Shown here: positions 36,236 to 45,672 of the stretch, piece after piece | How the letters are laid out: the number at the start of each line of letters is the position of its first letter | How positions within the stretch are numbered: the stretch's first letter is position 1 | Source of the DNA: Flaviramulus basaltis | GTDB lineage: Bacteria > Bacteroidota > Bacteroidia > Flavobacteriales > Flavobacteriaceae | Direction: 5' to 3' | Assembly (NCBI RefSeq): GCF_900114265.1 | Contig: NZ_FPKV01000001.1 | Coordinates: 1,389,383 to 1,453,382, forward strand | DNA length: 64,000 bases | Program-made: the position numbers and the translations under genes | Notes under the pieces: model-generated | The model's database searches: none | Told to the model about the DNA's origin: nothing | What the model saw: the letters and a program-made list of their open reading frames with translations, nothing else

Positions 36236-37513
36236 CTACCATTCGTTGATTCTGTTAGAATCTAGTTTTATAAAGATAAAAATTAAAATAGTAAACGCCC
36301 AAAGTCCAGAACCGCCATAACTAAAAAGAGGTAAGGGAATACCAATGGTTGGAATTAATCCCATTACCATACCAATATTTACAAGAAAATGTATGAAGAT
36401 TATGGATGCTACACCATAACCATAAACTCTACTAAATTGCGATTTTTGTAACTCTGCTAAATGTAAAATACGTAGCAATAATAAAACAAAAACTATTACA
36501 ACAAAGGCGCTTCCTAAGAAACCCCATTCTTCACCAACAGTACTAAAAATATAATCTGTATGTTGTTCTGGTACAAACTTCCCAGTAGTTCTTGTGCCTT
36601 CCATAAAGCCTTTTCCAGAAAATCCACCAGAACTAATAGCTTTTTCAGACTCGTTTAAGTTGTAGGCAAAAGTTTGCTTCATTTTCTCAAGCTTTTGAGG
36701 ATCCTTTTCTAAGCGTAACCAAAGGCTTATTCTGTCTTGTTGATGAGGTTGTAATATGCTTTGATAAAAGAATTTTACGCCAAATGAAATAGCAATAGCA
36801 GCAATTGAAATCAATATGGATTGATATATTCTTATTTTTTTCTTGTTTAAAAAATGATAAACAACAATAAGTATTATTGCAATTAAAGAGGTAATTATAT
36901 ATCCGAATTTTAATGATAAAACAGATAATATGATAATTGAAAGCCCTATGGTTAAATAGTATTTAGGTAAGCCTTCTCTATATAATACAAAAAAGAAAGC
37001 ACCATAAACAATCGTACTACCAGTATCATTTTGTAATAATACTAAAAGTGCAGGTATAATTATAATTAAAAAGGTTTGTAATTGGTCCTTAAATGAATTT
37101 ATGTTTGTATTTAAATCACTTATATATTTTGCTACAGCAAGTGCAGTTGCTGCTTTGGCAAACTCACTAGGTTGTAGAGTCATTCCGCCAATTGCATACC
37201 AAGATGTAGCTCCATTTACATTTTTACCAAAAATAAAAAGACCTACAAGAGATAGCATGGAAATAATATAAATTAGACTGGAAAACCGCTCGTAAAACTT
37301 GGCATCTATAGCTAATAAAAGAATTATTAATCCGAAGGTTAAAAAAATAAAAACAAGCTGTTTTCCAAAAGGTTGTGAGAAATCCAAATAATTTATAGTT
37401 GCTCCATTATGTGAAGCAGACAAAATGTTTAACCAACCAAAACCAACTAATAGGAAGAAAAGAAAAATGGTAATCCAATCAAATTTAAAATGTCTGTTAG
37501 TTTCCCTAACCAT
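36236..37513 (-). CDS. rodA: Rod shape-determining protein RodA (SEDS peptidoglycan glycosyltransferase)
   Basis: A polytopic SEDS-family protein of 425 residues with about ten membrane helices. The late motifs HTDYIFSTVGEEWGFLGS near residue 318 and GIPLPLFSYGGSGLWAF near 390 are diagnostic. RodA polymerises glycan strands with the class B PBP encoded just upstream. Its ATG shares one base with the mrdA stop (TAATG), so translation is coupled. A long central insertion with NLNESEKAISSGGFSGKGF is seen in Bacteroidota RodA. Confidence 0.95.
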   Translation of the reverse strand: MVRETNRHFKFDWITIFLFFLLVGFGWLNILSASHNGATINYLDFSQPFGKQLVFIFLTFGLIILLLAIDAKFYERFSSLIYIISMLSLVGLFIFGKNVNGATSWYAIGGMTLQPSEFAKAATALAVAKYISDLNTNINSFKDQLQTFLIIIIPALLVLLQNDTGSTIVYGAFFFVLYREGLPKYYLTIGLSIIILSVLSLKFGYIITSLIAIILIVVYHFLNKKKIRIYQSILISIAAIAISFGVKFFYQSILQPHQQDRISLWLRLEKDPQKLEKMKQTFAYNLNESEKAISSGGFSGKGFMEGTRTTGKFVPEQHTDYIFSTVGEEWGFLGSAFVVIVFVLLLLRILHLAELQKSQFSRVYGYGVASIIFIHFLVNIGMVMGLIPTIGIPLPLFSYGGSGLWAFTILIFIFIKLDSNRINEW

Positions 37514-39450
37514 TAATTATCGGCTTTATTAATTTTATTTAATTTCTCTTTTAACTGATTGTATTCTTGTTCTTCAACAATTTGTAGGCTAGTTTCTCCA
37601 TTAATTCTAAATGGTTCGCCAGAATATGGTTTATTATATTCATTTTCTAAACTATGTTTTAAGAGCCATTCTTCTAAATCGGTTCTGGTTACTTCTCCTT
37701 TAATGTGTTTTTCTATCATTAAACTAGCTACTCTACCAGCAAACCTACTTCCCCAATATCCGTTTTCAACAAAAACGGCAATAGCAATTTTAGGGTTGTC
37801 TTTAGGTGCGAAAGCAACAAAGATAGAATGGTCTGAAAGCTGTGTTTTTACACTATCTATTATAGCATAATTTTCCACAGTTCCTGTTTTTCCACAAATA
37901 TCAATATCTTTTATTTGTAAAGAAGAAGCTGTTCCATTTTTATAAACTTGTAACATGCCTTCAATTACAGGTTCAAAATTTTGCTTGTCTATTGTGGTGT
38001 ACTTTGGTTTTGTAAATTGCTCTGGAAGTGTTTCTCCTTCAATACTTTTTATAATATGTGGTGTATAATAATAACCTCTATTAGCAATAGCTGCTATCAT
38101 ATTTGCCAATTGAATAGGGGTAGTTGCAACTTCTCCTTGTCCAATTGCGTTTGAAATAGTATAGGTTGAATAAAATGTTTTTGGATAAAGACGTTTGTAA
38201 TAATCTCTATCAGGTATTCTTCCTTTTTGTCCTACTTTTAAATCGTATCCCAAGAAATCACCTAAGCCAAAACTTTTGGCATGTTTACTCCAAGCATCAA
38301 TACCATCTGAAGCATTACCGTTTTTGTCTAAAATTTTTCTATAAGTAGTTGCAAAATAAGCATTACAAGATCTTTGAATACCTGTAATCATATCATTTCT
38401 GGTTCCATAATTACAGTGGCATTTCATAAATCTGTTTCCATATTTATAACCTCTGTAACAAGTGACAGATTCGTTTGGAGACATCACGCCTTCTTGAAGG
38501 GCAATTAAGGCATTCATTAATTTAAAAGGTGAGCCGGGTTCATAAACACCCTGTAAGCTTCTATTAAATAAAGGTTTAGCAATAGAATCGTTATAAAGTT
38601 TTGTAAAGTTTTTTGATCTACCTCTTCCAACCAAAATATTAGGATCGTAAGTTGGTGCAGCAACCATGGCTAATATTTCTCCAGATGATGGCTCAATAGC
38701 AATCACGCCACCACGCTTATTTTTCATTAATAACTCACCATATGCTTGCAGTTGAGCATCAATGGTTATGGTTATATCCTTACCTTGTTCTGGAATAGTA
38801 TCAAATTTCCCGTTCTTGTATGGACCTATATTTCTGTTAAATCTATCTTTTTGAATGAATTTAATACCTTTTACACCACGTAAAGTATTTTCATAAGAAG
38901 CCTCAACACCTTGTTTACCAATTAAATCACCCATTTTGTAATAAGGTTCTCTATTCATTATGGCATTATTAACTTCACCAATATCTCCTAAAACATTAGC
39001 TCCAATAGTAGTTTGGTAGTGCCTAAGCGAACGTTTCTGTATGTAAAAACCATGAAATTTTCTCATTTTTTCCTGTAAAACAGCATAGTCTTCCTTCGAT
39101 AAATGTGAAACAAAAACAGAAGGTAATCTTGGAGAATAATGGTAAGCTTTTTTATATGTCTTTATAAATTGTTCTTTGTCAATTTTTAATAAAGAACAAA
39201 ATTCTAATGTGTCTAACGGCTCTACTTCTCTTGGAATTACCATAACATCATACGATGGTTGGTTGGCAACTAAGAGTTCGCCATTTCTATCGTAAACAAA
39301 TCCACGTTTTGGGTAGTCATAAACTTTTCTTATGGCATTATCTTCAAATAAATTATTTGCACTTGCATTGTAGACCTGCAAATAAAATAGTCTTGAAATA
39401 AATAAAAGGCCAACACCAATTATAGTAATGAAAAGTAAAAATTGTCTCAT
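37513..39450 (-). CDS. mrdA: Penicillin-binding protein 2 (class B transpeptidase)
   Basis: A 645-residue elongation-specific transpeptidase. It has an N-terminal membrane anchor (FLLFITIIGVGLLFISRLFYL), a PBP dimerisation domain, and the transpeptidase domain with SPFK (in YEPGSPFKLMNALIAL near residue 310), SCN (QRSCNAYFATT) and KTGT (CGKTGTVENY near 520). It cross-links peptidoglycan during rod elongation together with RodA. It overlaps mreD by 4 bp. Confidence 0.96.
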   Translation of the reverse strand: MRQFLLFITIIGVGLLFISRLFYLQVYNASANNLFEDNAIRKVYDYPKRGFVYDRNGELLVANQPSYDVMVIPREVEPLDTLEFCSLLKIDKEQFIKTYKKAYHYSPRLPSVFVSHLSKEDYAVLQEKMRKFHGFYIQKRSLRHYQTTIGANVLGDIGEVNNAIMNREPYYKMGDLIGKQGVEASYENTLRGVKGIKFIQKDRFNRNIGPYKNGKFDTIPEQGKDITITIDAQLQAYGELLMKNKRGGVIAIEPSSGEILAMVAAPTYDPNILVGRGRSKNFTKLYNDSIAKPLFNRSLQGVYEPGSPFKLMNALIALQEGVMSPNESVTCYRGYKYGNRFMKCHCNYGTRNDMITGIQRSCNAYFATTYRKILDKNGNASDGIDAWSKHAKSFGLGDFLGYDLKVGQKGRIPDRDYYKRLYPKTFYSTYTISNAIGQGEVATTPIQLANMIAAIANRGYYYTPHIIKSIEGETLPEQFTKPKYTTIDKQNFEPVIEGMLQVYKNGTASSLQIKDIDICGKTGTVENYAIIDSVKTQLSDHSIFVAFAPKDNPKIAIAVFVENGYWGSRFAGRVASLMIEKHIKGEVTRTDLEEWLLKHSLENEYNKPYSGEPFRINGETSLQIVEEQEYNQLKEKLNKINKADN

Positions 39451-39953
39451 TTGTTTTTTCTACTGAAAATAATAGTTATAGATATACTTATTAAAATAGT
39501 AAATATACTTGAGAATAACGCTTTTTGTAGTATTAAAATTATTTTAGAAATGCTAAATATTTCTAAAGAAAAGAAAACAATATGATGTAAAACAGTAATT
39601 AGAGTGAAGTAGGTGAGTTTAGAACCAAAATCTACAGTATTAAATTTTATAGTTTGGTATTCGTAAATAGTACCAAAAGAAGATTTTAAAATTACCGGTC
39701 TTATGTATGCTATAAAAACAGATGCCGCAGCATGAATGCCACCAGTATCTAAAAATAAATCAATAGTCAGACCTAATAAAAAGCTGAGTGAAATTAAAAT
39801 GAGACGGTTATTTTTGACCGGAAATAGGGCAATAAACAATATATAAGCATATGGGTTTATATAGCCTAGAAAATTTATATGGTTAAAAATTAAAACCTGC
39901 ACAAAAACCAATGCAAAAAAACGAATGGTATGTATAGATAGTATACTATTCAT
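39447..39953 (-). CDS. mreD: Rod shape-determining protein MreD
   Basis: A 168-residue hydrophobic protein with about five membrane helices (FLGYINPYAYILFIALFPV, LILISLSFLLGLTIDLFLDT). The position between mreC and mrdA, with overlaps of 8 and 4 bp, plus the FLLGLTIDLF segment common in MreD, identify it. Sequence conservation in this family is low, so the operon is important evidence. Confidence 0.88.
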   Translation of the reverse strand: MNSILSIHTIRFFALVFVQVLIFNHINFLGYINPYAYILFIALFPVKNNRLILISLSFLLGLTIDLFLDTGGIHAAASVFIAYIRPVILKSSFGTIYEYQTIKFNTVDFGSKLTYFTLITVLHHIVFFSLEIFSISKIILILQKALFSSIFTILISISITIIFSRKNK

Positions 39954-40767
39954 TTATGCCGTTTTGTAAATTAATAATCTCATTTTTATCAACGTTTTCT
40001 ATAATGTAGACATGCTCAATATTTGTCATATCGTTAAATAGTTTGACGTTAATTTCATAGTAATTTTCAGCAGCATCTAGTTGAAAGTTTTCAATAACTC
40101 CAACATTAATACCCTTAGGAAAAATAGAAGAACGACCAGAAGTGATTATGGTGTCTCCAATTTTAATTGGTGCTATTTTTTCAATATCAATTAGTTGAAT
40201 AATATTAGGATTGATAGAGTTCCATTTTAAAGAACCATAGTGATTTGTCTTTTTTAACTGAGCACTAATTCTACTTGTTGTATTTAAAATAGATAAAACA
40301 GTAGCATAGTTTTTGCTTGTTTTGTCAATGATACCAATAATACCTTTTGATGAAATAACTCCAAAATCTTGTTTAATACTATCTTTTTTTCCTTTGTTGA
40401 TAGTTAAAAAATTATCTGTTAAAGAGTAGCTGTTTTTTATAATATTCGCATTGTGAAATCTATAAGCCTTATTAAAAGATAAACTATCAATATAAGTAGA
40501 ATCTACTTTTATTCCTGAATTACTTAAAAGAGAACGCAATCTTGTGTTTTCTTCAGCTAATAATTGATTTTGAGATTTTAAGTTGAAATATCCGCTTATG
40601 TTGTTAGCAGAATTATAAACACCACCTGTTAAAAAGTTTGCCGAATTAATGAACTTACTTTTATGGTAGGAATGTGTTTGAATAGTGAATAAAATTGAAA
40701 CACCAAATAGCAACAAGAACAACAAAAAGTTTTTGTTTCTTATTATGAAATTAATAATTTGTTGCAT
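39946..40767 (-). CDS. mreC: Rod shape-determining protein MreC
   Basis: A 273-residue protein with one N-terminal membrane helix (FLLFLLLFGVSILFTIQTHS), a coiled-coil region (LLAEENTRLRSLLSN near residue 68) and a two-lobed beta domain (KGIIGIIDKTSKNYATVLSIL, DTIITSGRSSIFPKGINVG). MreC is periplasmic and scaffolds the elongasome with PBP2 and RodA. It follows mreB by 24 bases and overlaps mreD by 8 bp. Confidence 0.94.
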   Translation of the reverse strand: MQQIINFIIRNKNFLLFLLLFGVSILFTIQTHSYHKSKFINSANFLTGGVYNSANNISGYFNLKSQNQLLAEENTRLRSLLSNSGIKVDSTYIDSLSFNKAYRFHNANIIKNSYSLTDNFLTINKGKKDSIKQDFGVISSKGIIGIIDKTSKNYATVLSILNTTSRISAQLKKTNHYGSLKWNSINPNIIQLIDIEKIAPIKIGDTIITSGRSSIFPKGINVGVIENFQLDAAENYYEINVKLFNDMTNIEHVYIIENVDKNEIINLQNGINE

Positions 40768-40791
40768 GGATTATTGACCTATTTTGTGCTT

Positions 40792-41820
40792 TTATTTAAT
40801 CAATACACTTTTGTATTTAGATAAATTTTTAAGTGTGATACCAGTGCCTCTTACAACAGCCCTTAAAGGATCTTCAGCGATATATACAGGTAAATCTGTT
40901 TTTTGAGACAGACGTTTGTCTAAACCACGTAGCATTGATCCACCACCAGCTAAATAAATACCAGTATTATAAATATCGGCAGCTAATTCAGGAGGTGTTT
41001 GTCCTAAAGTTTCCATCACCGCATCTTCAATTCGTAAAATAGATTTATCTAAAGCTTTAGCAATTTCTCTGTGAGAAATTTGAACTTGTTTTGGTTTTCC
41101 AGTAAGTAAATCACGCCCTTGAACACTCATGTCTTCTGGAGGTAATTCTAAATCTTCAGTAGCAGCACCAATTTGTATTTTTATTTTTTCAGCAGTACGT
41201 TCACCTACGTATAAGTTATGTTGGGTACGCATGTAGTAAACAATATCGTTTGTAAATACATCACCTGCAATTTTAACCGATTTATCGCAAACAATACCAC
41301 CAAGAGCAATAACAGCAATTTCGGTAGTACCACCACCTATATCTACTACCATGTTTCCTTTTGGTTGCATAATATCCACGCCAATACCAATTGCAGCAGC
41401 CATAGGTTCATGAATTAAATAAACTTCTTTACCGTTAACACGTTCACAAGATTCTTTTACTGCACGCATTTCAACTTCAGTTATACCTGAAGGAATACAA
41501 ACAACCATTCTTAACGCTGGGGTAAAAAATTTCTTTTTTAATGCAGGTATGTTTTTAATAAACAGACTTATCATTTGCTCAGAGGCATCAAAATCGGCAA
41601 TTACACCATCTTTTAACGGTCTAATGGTTTTAATGTTCTCATGGGTTTTACCTTGCATTAAACTTGCTTCTTGCCCAACGGCAATTATTTTTCCAGAAAT
41701 TCTGTCGCGAGCTACTATAGAAGGGGCGTCAACAACAACTTTGTCGTTATGAATTATAAGAGTATTTGCAGTACCTAAATCAATTGCAATTTCTTCGGTT
41801 AGGAAGTCAAAAAATCCCAT
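40792..41820 (-). CDS. mreB: Rod shape-determining actin homologue MreB
   Basis: A 342-residue bacterial actin. Phosphate-binding motifs are present: EIAIDLGTANTLI at residues 10-22, NMVVDIGGGTTEIAVIALGG near 155, and the adenosine motif LAGGGSMLRGLDKRL near 290. It forms filaments that direct lateral wall synthesis. It is the first gene of mreB-mreC-mreD-mrdA-rodA; purH lies upstream, separated by 155 bases. Confidence 0.97.
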   Translation of the reverse strand: MGFFDFLTEEIAIDLGTANTLIIHNDKVVVDAPSIVARDRISGKIIAVGQEASLMQGKTHENIKTIRPLKDGVIADFDASEQMISLFIKNIPALKKKFFTPALRMVVCIPSGITEVEMRAVKESCERVNGKEVYLIHEPMAAAIGIGVDIMQPKGNMVVDIGGGTTEIAVIALGGIVCDKSVKIAGDVFTNDIVYYMRTQHNLYVGERTAEKIKIQIGAATEDLELPPEDMSVQGRDLLTGKPKQVQISHREIAKALDKSILRIEDAVMETLGQTPPELAADIYNTGIYLAGGGSMLRGLDKRLSQKTDLPVYIAEDPLRAVVRGTGITLKNLSKYKSVLIK

Positions 41821-41975
41821 GCGCTATTAATAATTTTAAGTGGTTTAAAAACGAATTCAGTAAATGTAATAAAAGTTAATAAATATATGCGTTTAATAAG
41901 GATTCAAAATTTTATTAAAATATAGTATCCTGTTTTTATACGCTTTTTATCGGTTTTTAGACTATTTAAAATGTT

Positions 41976-43508
41976 TTAATGTTTAAAGTGACGGGTTCCT
42001 GTCATAACCATAGCGACATTGTTTTCATTACAATAATCAATACTTAATTGGTCTTTTATAGAACCACCTGGTTGAATTACAGCTGTAATGCCTGCATTTT
42101 TAGCAATTTCAACACAATCTGGGAAAGGAAAAAAGGCATCACTTGCCATAGCAGCACCATTTAAATCGAATTTAAAAGTTTGTGCTTTATGAATAGCTTG
42201 CTCTAAGGCATCAACACGACTGGTTTGTCCGGTTCCACTTGCTAATAATCGCTTGTCTTTTGCAAGAACAATAGTATTAGATTTAGTATGCTTACAAATT
42301 TTTGAGGCAAATATTAAATCTTCTAATTCGTTTTGAGTTGGATTACTATTAGTCACATTCTTTAAACCATCAATAGTATCTGTAATGTTATTTCTGTCTT
42401 GAAGTAAAATACCATTTAAACAGCTTCTAACATTCATTTTTGGCATTTCAATGTCGTGAAGTGTTAAAATAATTCTGTTCTTTTTGCCTTTAAGAGTTTC
42501 TAAAGCATCAGCAGTAAAAGAAGGCGCGATAACTACTTCGCAAAATAGTTTGTGAATTTCTTCGGCAGTTGCTAAATCAATTTCTTTATTGCTAATTAAA
42601 ACGCCACCAAAAGCTGAAACTGGGTCGCCTGCTAGTGCATCAACATAGGCTTGGTGTAATGTGTCTCTTTGTGCTAAACCACAAGCATTGTTGTGTTTTA
42701 AAATAGCAAATGTTGGTGCATCGTTTTTAAATTCTAAAATTAAATTTACAGCAGCATCAACATCTAAAAGGTTGTTGTAGCTTAATTCTTTACCATGAAG
42801 TTTTGTGAAAATTTCATCAAAATTCCCAAAGAAAAATCCTCTTTGATGTGGGTTTTCACCATAACGCAATACTTTTCCATTAGTTTCACTAATTTTTAAA
42901 GCCGCTTCATCATGGTTTTTGTTGAAATAATTAAAAATAGCAGTATCGTAATGTGATGATATGTTAAATGCTTTTCCTGCAAAACGTTTTCTGTTTTCTT
43001 CAGAAATGGTTCCGTTATTTTCAGAAATCAATTCTAAAAATTCAGCATAATCATTAACTGAAGATACACAAATAACATCGGCATAATTTTTTGCAGCAGC
43101 ACGAATTAACGAAATACCTCCTATATCAATTTTTTCAATAATATCTTGGTTACTTGCGCCTGAGGCAACAGTTTTTTCAAAAGGATATAAATCAACAATT
43201 ACCACATCTATTTGCGGAATTTCATATTCTGCTAATTCAGCTATATCACCTTCATGGTTTTGTCTGTTTAAAATACCGCCAAATACTTTTGGGTGTAATG
43301 TTTTAACTCGACCACCTAGTATAGAAGGATAAGAAGTAACATCTTCAACAGGAACAACTTTTATACCTAAATCATTAATAAATTTTTCTGTACCTCCAGT
43401 AGAGTAAATAGTAACGCCTTGTTTGTTTAATTCTTTTACAATTGGTTCTAAACCGTCTTTACTAAATACGGATATTAATGCAGATTTGATGGTTTTCTCG
43501 TTGCTCAT
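41976..43508 (-). CDS. purH: Bifunctional AICAR formyltransferase / IMP cyclohydrolase
   Basis: PurH carries out the last two steps of IMP synthesis. The 510-residue length is right. The N-terminal IMP cyclohydrolase (MGS-like) domain has SALISVFSKDGLEPI, YSTGGTEKFI and GGRVKTLHPKVFGGIL. The C-terminal transformylase has LRYGENPHQRGFFF, LKHNNACGLA (catalytic Lys-His region), ASDAFFPFPDCVEIA and VIQPGGSIKDQ. A minus-strand TACTTTTG -7 box sits 55 bases upstream of the ATG. Confidence 0.97.
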   Translation of the reverse strand: MSNEKTIKSALISVFSKDGLEPIVKELNKQGVTIYSTGGTEKFINDLGIKVVPVEDVTSYPSILGGRVKTLHPKVFGGILNRQNHEGDIAELAEYEIPQIDVVIVDLYPFEKTVASGASNQDIIEKIDIGGISLIRAAAKNYADVICVSSVNDYAEFLELISENNGTISEENRKRFAGKAFNISSHYDTAIFNYFNKNHDEAALKISETNGKVLRYGENPHQRGFFFGNFDEIFTKLHGKELSYNNLLDVDAAVNLILEFKNDAPTFAILKHNNACGLAQRDTLHQAYVDALAGDPVSAFGGVLISNKEIDLATAEEIHKLFCEVVIAPSFTADALETLKGKKNRIILTLHDIEMPKMNVRSCLNGILLQDRNNITDTIDGLKNVTNSNPTQNELEDLIFASKICKHTKSNTIVLAKDKRLLASGTGQTSRVDALEQAIHKAQTFKFDLNGAAMASDAFFPFPDCVEIAKNAGITAVIQPGGSIKDQLSIDYCNENNVAMVMTGTRHFKH

Positions 43509-43563
43509 TAGTTGTTGTGTTGTTTTAAATTTAAGTGCTTTCGCTAAGATTTATAAGTCATAG

Positions 43564-43571
43564 CAAAAGTA
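43564..43571 (-). promoter_or_regulatory. Candidate -7 box of purH
   Basis: On the minus strand the bases read TACTTTTG, a full TAnnTTTG match, 55 bases upstream of the purH ATG. No clear -33 TTG was seen. Confidence 0.45.
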
Positions 43572-43650
43572 CTTATTTCCTTTAAAAAAACGAGCTAAGA
43601 ATTATGAAAAACGAGGTGTTTTTTCAACTAAAAAAAGAAGTTGTTAACAA

Positions 43651-44109
43651 CTATAAAATTTCTGCAACTTTAGCGCAAACAAACTCTAAAAAACGTTCAT
43701 CAGCATCAGTAAATGGGTTTGGAGTATTAGAGTCTATATCAATTTGTCCAATATTTTCACCATTAACAAAAATTGGCACAACAATTTCTGCTTTAACAGT
43801 AATGCTACATGCTATATAATTATCTTGAGCAGAAACATCTGGTACAACAAAGTTTTGGTTGCTAACAGCTACTTGCCCGCAAATACCTTTTCCAAAAGGA
43901 ATAATCGTGTGGTCTGTTGGAGCACCAACGTATGCATTTAGTTTTAATTCTTCTTTATCACCATTTTTAAAATAAAAGCCTACCCAATTATAATATGAGA
44001 TATTAGCTTCAAGTAGTTCGCATATTTGTAATAAACAATCATGTAATATAAGTACATTACTATTTTTAACAATAGTTTCAACTTGCGGTTTTAGTGCTTC
44101 AAAATTCAT
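43651..44109 (-). CDS. GAF domain protein, probable free methionine-(R)-sulfoxide reductase
   Basis: A single GAF domain of 152 residues. YNWVGFYF near residue 40, GKGICGQVA with Cys77, and YIACSITVKAEIVVPI with Cys101 match the fRMsr (YebR) pattern. Those Cys correspond to the family's resolving (C94) and catalytic (C118) residues. The third Cys known in E. coli (C84 position) is replaced in the APTDHTIIPF segment. Free methionine sulfoxide reduction is therefore plausible but not certain. It is divergent from xrtF. Confidence 0.75.
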   Translation of the reverse strand: MNFEALKPQVETIVKNSNVLILHDCLLQICELLEANISYYNWVGFYFKNGDKEELKLNAYVGAPTDHTIIPFGKGICGQVAVSNQNFVVPDVSAQDNYIACSITVKAEIVVPIFVNGENIGQIDIDSNTPNPFTDADERFLEFVCAKVAEIL

Positions 44110-44174
44110 AAATAAAAAAGTTTTGGTAAAAGTATTTAAAAAGGCTTAATTTCGATATTTAGTTTCATATTTTT

Positions 44175-44726
44175 TTGAAAACACTTTTTATAAAATACAA
44201 GTCGGTTATAAAATTTATACTTACATTTTTGTTGGTGTATATCTCTTTTTCTGTGCTTTATAAATTCTATTTACAATTTTCTGATGGCTCAAAATTCTAT
44301 CCAGATTATATAACGCATTTGGTTTCTAAACAAACAGAAGCATTGTTGAATACTTTTGGTTATAACGCAGAAGTATTGGCACATCCAAATGAGCCATCAA
44401 TGAAATTAATACTTAACGGAAAATATCTAGCCAGAATTATTGAAGGCTGCAATTCTATAAGTGTAATTATTCTATTTGTATCGTTTGTAATTGCTTTTTC
44501 AGGAAAACTAAAAACGACTTTTTTTTATATTCTTTCTGGTAGTGTTTTAATTTATACGGTTAACTTATTGCGCATTGTTATTTTAAGTATAGGATTATAT
44601 CATTACCCAGATTACTCAGAGTTTTTGCATACTGTTGTTTTTCCTGGCATTATTTACGGCATGGTTTTTTTACTGTGGATTTTTTGGGTGAATCGTTTTT
44701 CTAAGTTAAAATCGAGAAATGAATAA
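44175..44726 (+). CDS. xrtF: Exosortase family protein XrtF
   Basis: A 183-residue polytopic membrane protein with the exosortase catalytic triad: Cys in RIIEGCNSISV near residue 96, Arg in NLLRIVILS near 136 and His in FLHTVVFPG near 155. Exosortases process proteins with a C-terminal sorting signal; the XrtF subfamily is specific to Flavobacteriia-like genomes. The start is TTG 44175, since no ATG is found near the N-terminus. It overlaps the next gene, its usual partner, by 8 bp. No sorting-signal substrate is obvious in the window. Confidence 0.92.
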   Translation: MKTLFIKYKSVIKFILTFLLVYISFSVLYKFYLQFSDGSKFYPDYITHLVSKQTEALLNTFGYNAEVLAHPNEPSMKLILNGKYLARIIEGCNSISVIILFVSFVIAFSGKLKTTFFYILSGSVLIYTVNLLRIVILSIGLYHYPDYSEFLHTVVFPGIIYGMVFLLWIFWVNRFSKLKSRNE

Positions 44727-45150
44727 AGCTATTAAATACATATTGTTGCTTTTGTTATTTGGATTACTAATTTTAATTAGATGGTTTGAAAACGATTTAT
44801 TTTACGACCCATATTTAACTTTTTTTGAAAACGACTATTTATATATTGATAGCCCTAGGCGAGAGGTAGCAAAACTGGTAGGTTTTACAACATTGCGCTA
44901 CTTTTTAAATGTTATAATTTCTGTAGTTATTTTATATGTATTTTTTAAAGATAAAAGCATAGTGAAATTTTCCAGCTTAATTTACGGAATCGCTTTTGTT
45001 GTGCTAATAATTCTTTATTTGTATTTTGTTATTAACCCAAGGCAAGAAGATTATTATTTGTTTTTTAATATACGTCGTTTTTTAATTCAACCTATAATTT
45101 TAATCCTTTTGATTCCAGCGTTTTATTACCATAAAATAAAAAGTAATTAA
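44719..45150 (+). CDS. Exosortase F system-associated protein
   Basis: A 143-residue membrane protein with four hydrophobic segments. The segments RWFENDLFYDPYLTFFENDY and FFNIRRFLIQPIILILLIP are typical of the protein found directly after XrtF across Flavobacteriaceae. Function is unknown, presumed to assist the exosortase. It overlaps xrtF by 8 bp. Confidence 0.88.
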   Translation: MNKAIKYILLLLLFGLLILIRWFENDLFYDPYLTFFENDYLYIDSPRREVAKLVGFTTLRYFLNVIISVVILYVFFKDKSIVKFSSLIYGIAFVVLIILYLYFVINPRQEDYYLFFNIRRFLIQPIILILLIPAFYYHKIKSN

Positions 45151-45165
45151 ATTTTCTGTTTTTTG

Positions 45166-45173
45166 TATTTTTG
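45166..45173 (+). promoter_or_regulatory. Candidate -7 box for the HYC_CC_PP / TonB receptor genes
   Basis: TATTTTTG, full TAnnTTTG match. It overlaps the upstream part of the reading frame, so translation of the next gene must begin at or after GTG 45178. Confidence 0.5.
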
Positions 45174-45177
45174 CGAG

Positions 45178-45579
45178 GTGATAAAACTCATATTATATAA
45201 AAGTTTTTCAATGCTATTGGCATTACTAGTTTTGTTTTCAACGGTTTCTTTTACTGTTGAAAAGCATTATTGTGGTGATATTTTAGTTGATGTTTCTGTA
45301 TTTACAGATGCTGAAAAATGCCCTATGGAACACCTAGAAATACTTCAAAAGAAAACTTGTTGCAAACACGAGATAGATGTTGTTTTAGGCCAGAACGAAT
45401 TAAAATTTTCATCGTTTGAAGATTTAGTTTTTTCACAACAATTCTTTTTCACAACATTCACTTATACATTTGGTGACTTTTTTAAAAGTTTACCAAAAAA
45501 AATAATCCCTCATAAAGATTATTCTCCACCAAATTTGATTGCCGACATTCAGGTTTTAGACCAAGTTTTCATCATTTGA
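45178..45579 (+). CDS. HYC_CC_PP family secreted protein
   Basis: About 133 residues with a signal-like N-terminus (LLALLVLFSTVSFTV). The three landmarks that name the family are present: HYCG, CC in KKTCCKHEID, and YSPPN near the C-terminus. Members are usually found beside TonB receptors and HMA or copper proteins, as here, and the His/Cys set suggests metal contact; this is inferred. The start is uncertain: GTG 45178 gives a basic leader (MIKLILYK), while ATG 45211 is an alternative. The -7 box at 45166-45173 excludes the longer TTG frame. Confidence 0.82.
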   Translation: MIKLILYKSFSMLLALLVLFSTVSFTVEKHYCGDILVDVSVFTDAEKCPMEHLEILQKKTCCKHEIDVVLGQNELKFSSFEDLVFSQQFFFTTFTYTFGDFFKSLPKKIIPHKDYSPPNLIADIQVLDQVFII

Positions 45580-45672
45580 TTTTTCATTCTTTCAATCAAA
45601 GCGTTAAAAAAAATGAAAATAACATTATAATTATTATGGCAATTATAATGGGTATAGAAACCTACAATTAAA

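Noticed and set aside
45163..45177. TTG start for the HYC_CC_PP gene
   Set aside because: It overlaps the TATTTTTG -7 box; GTG 45178 or ATG 45211 are better.
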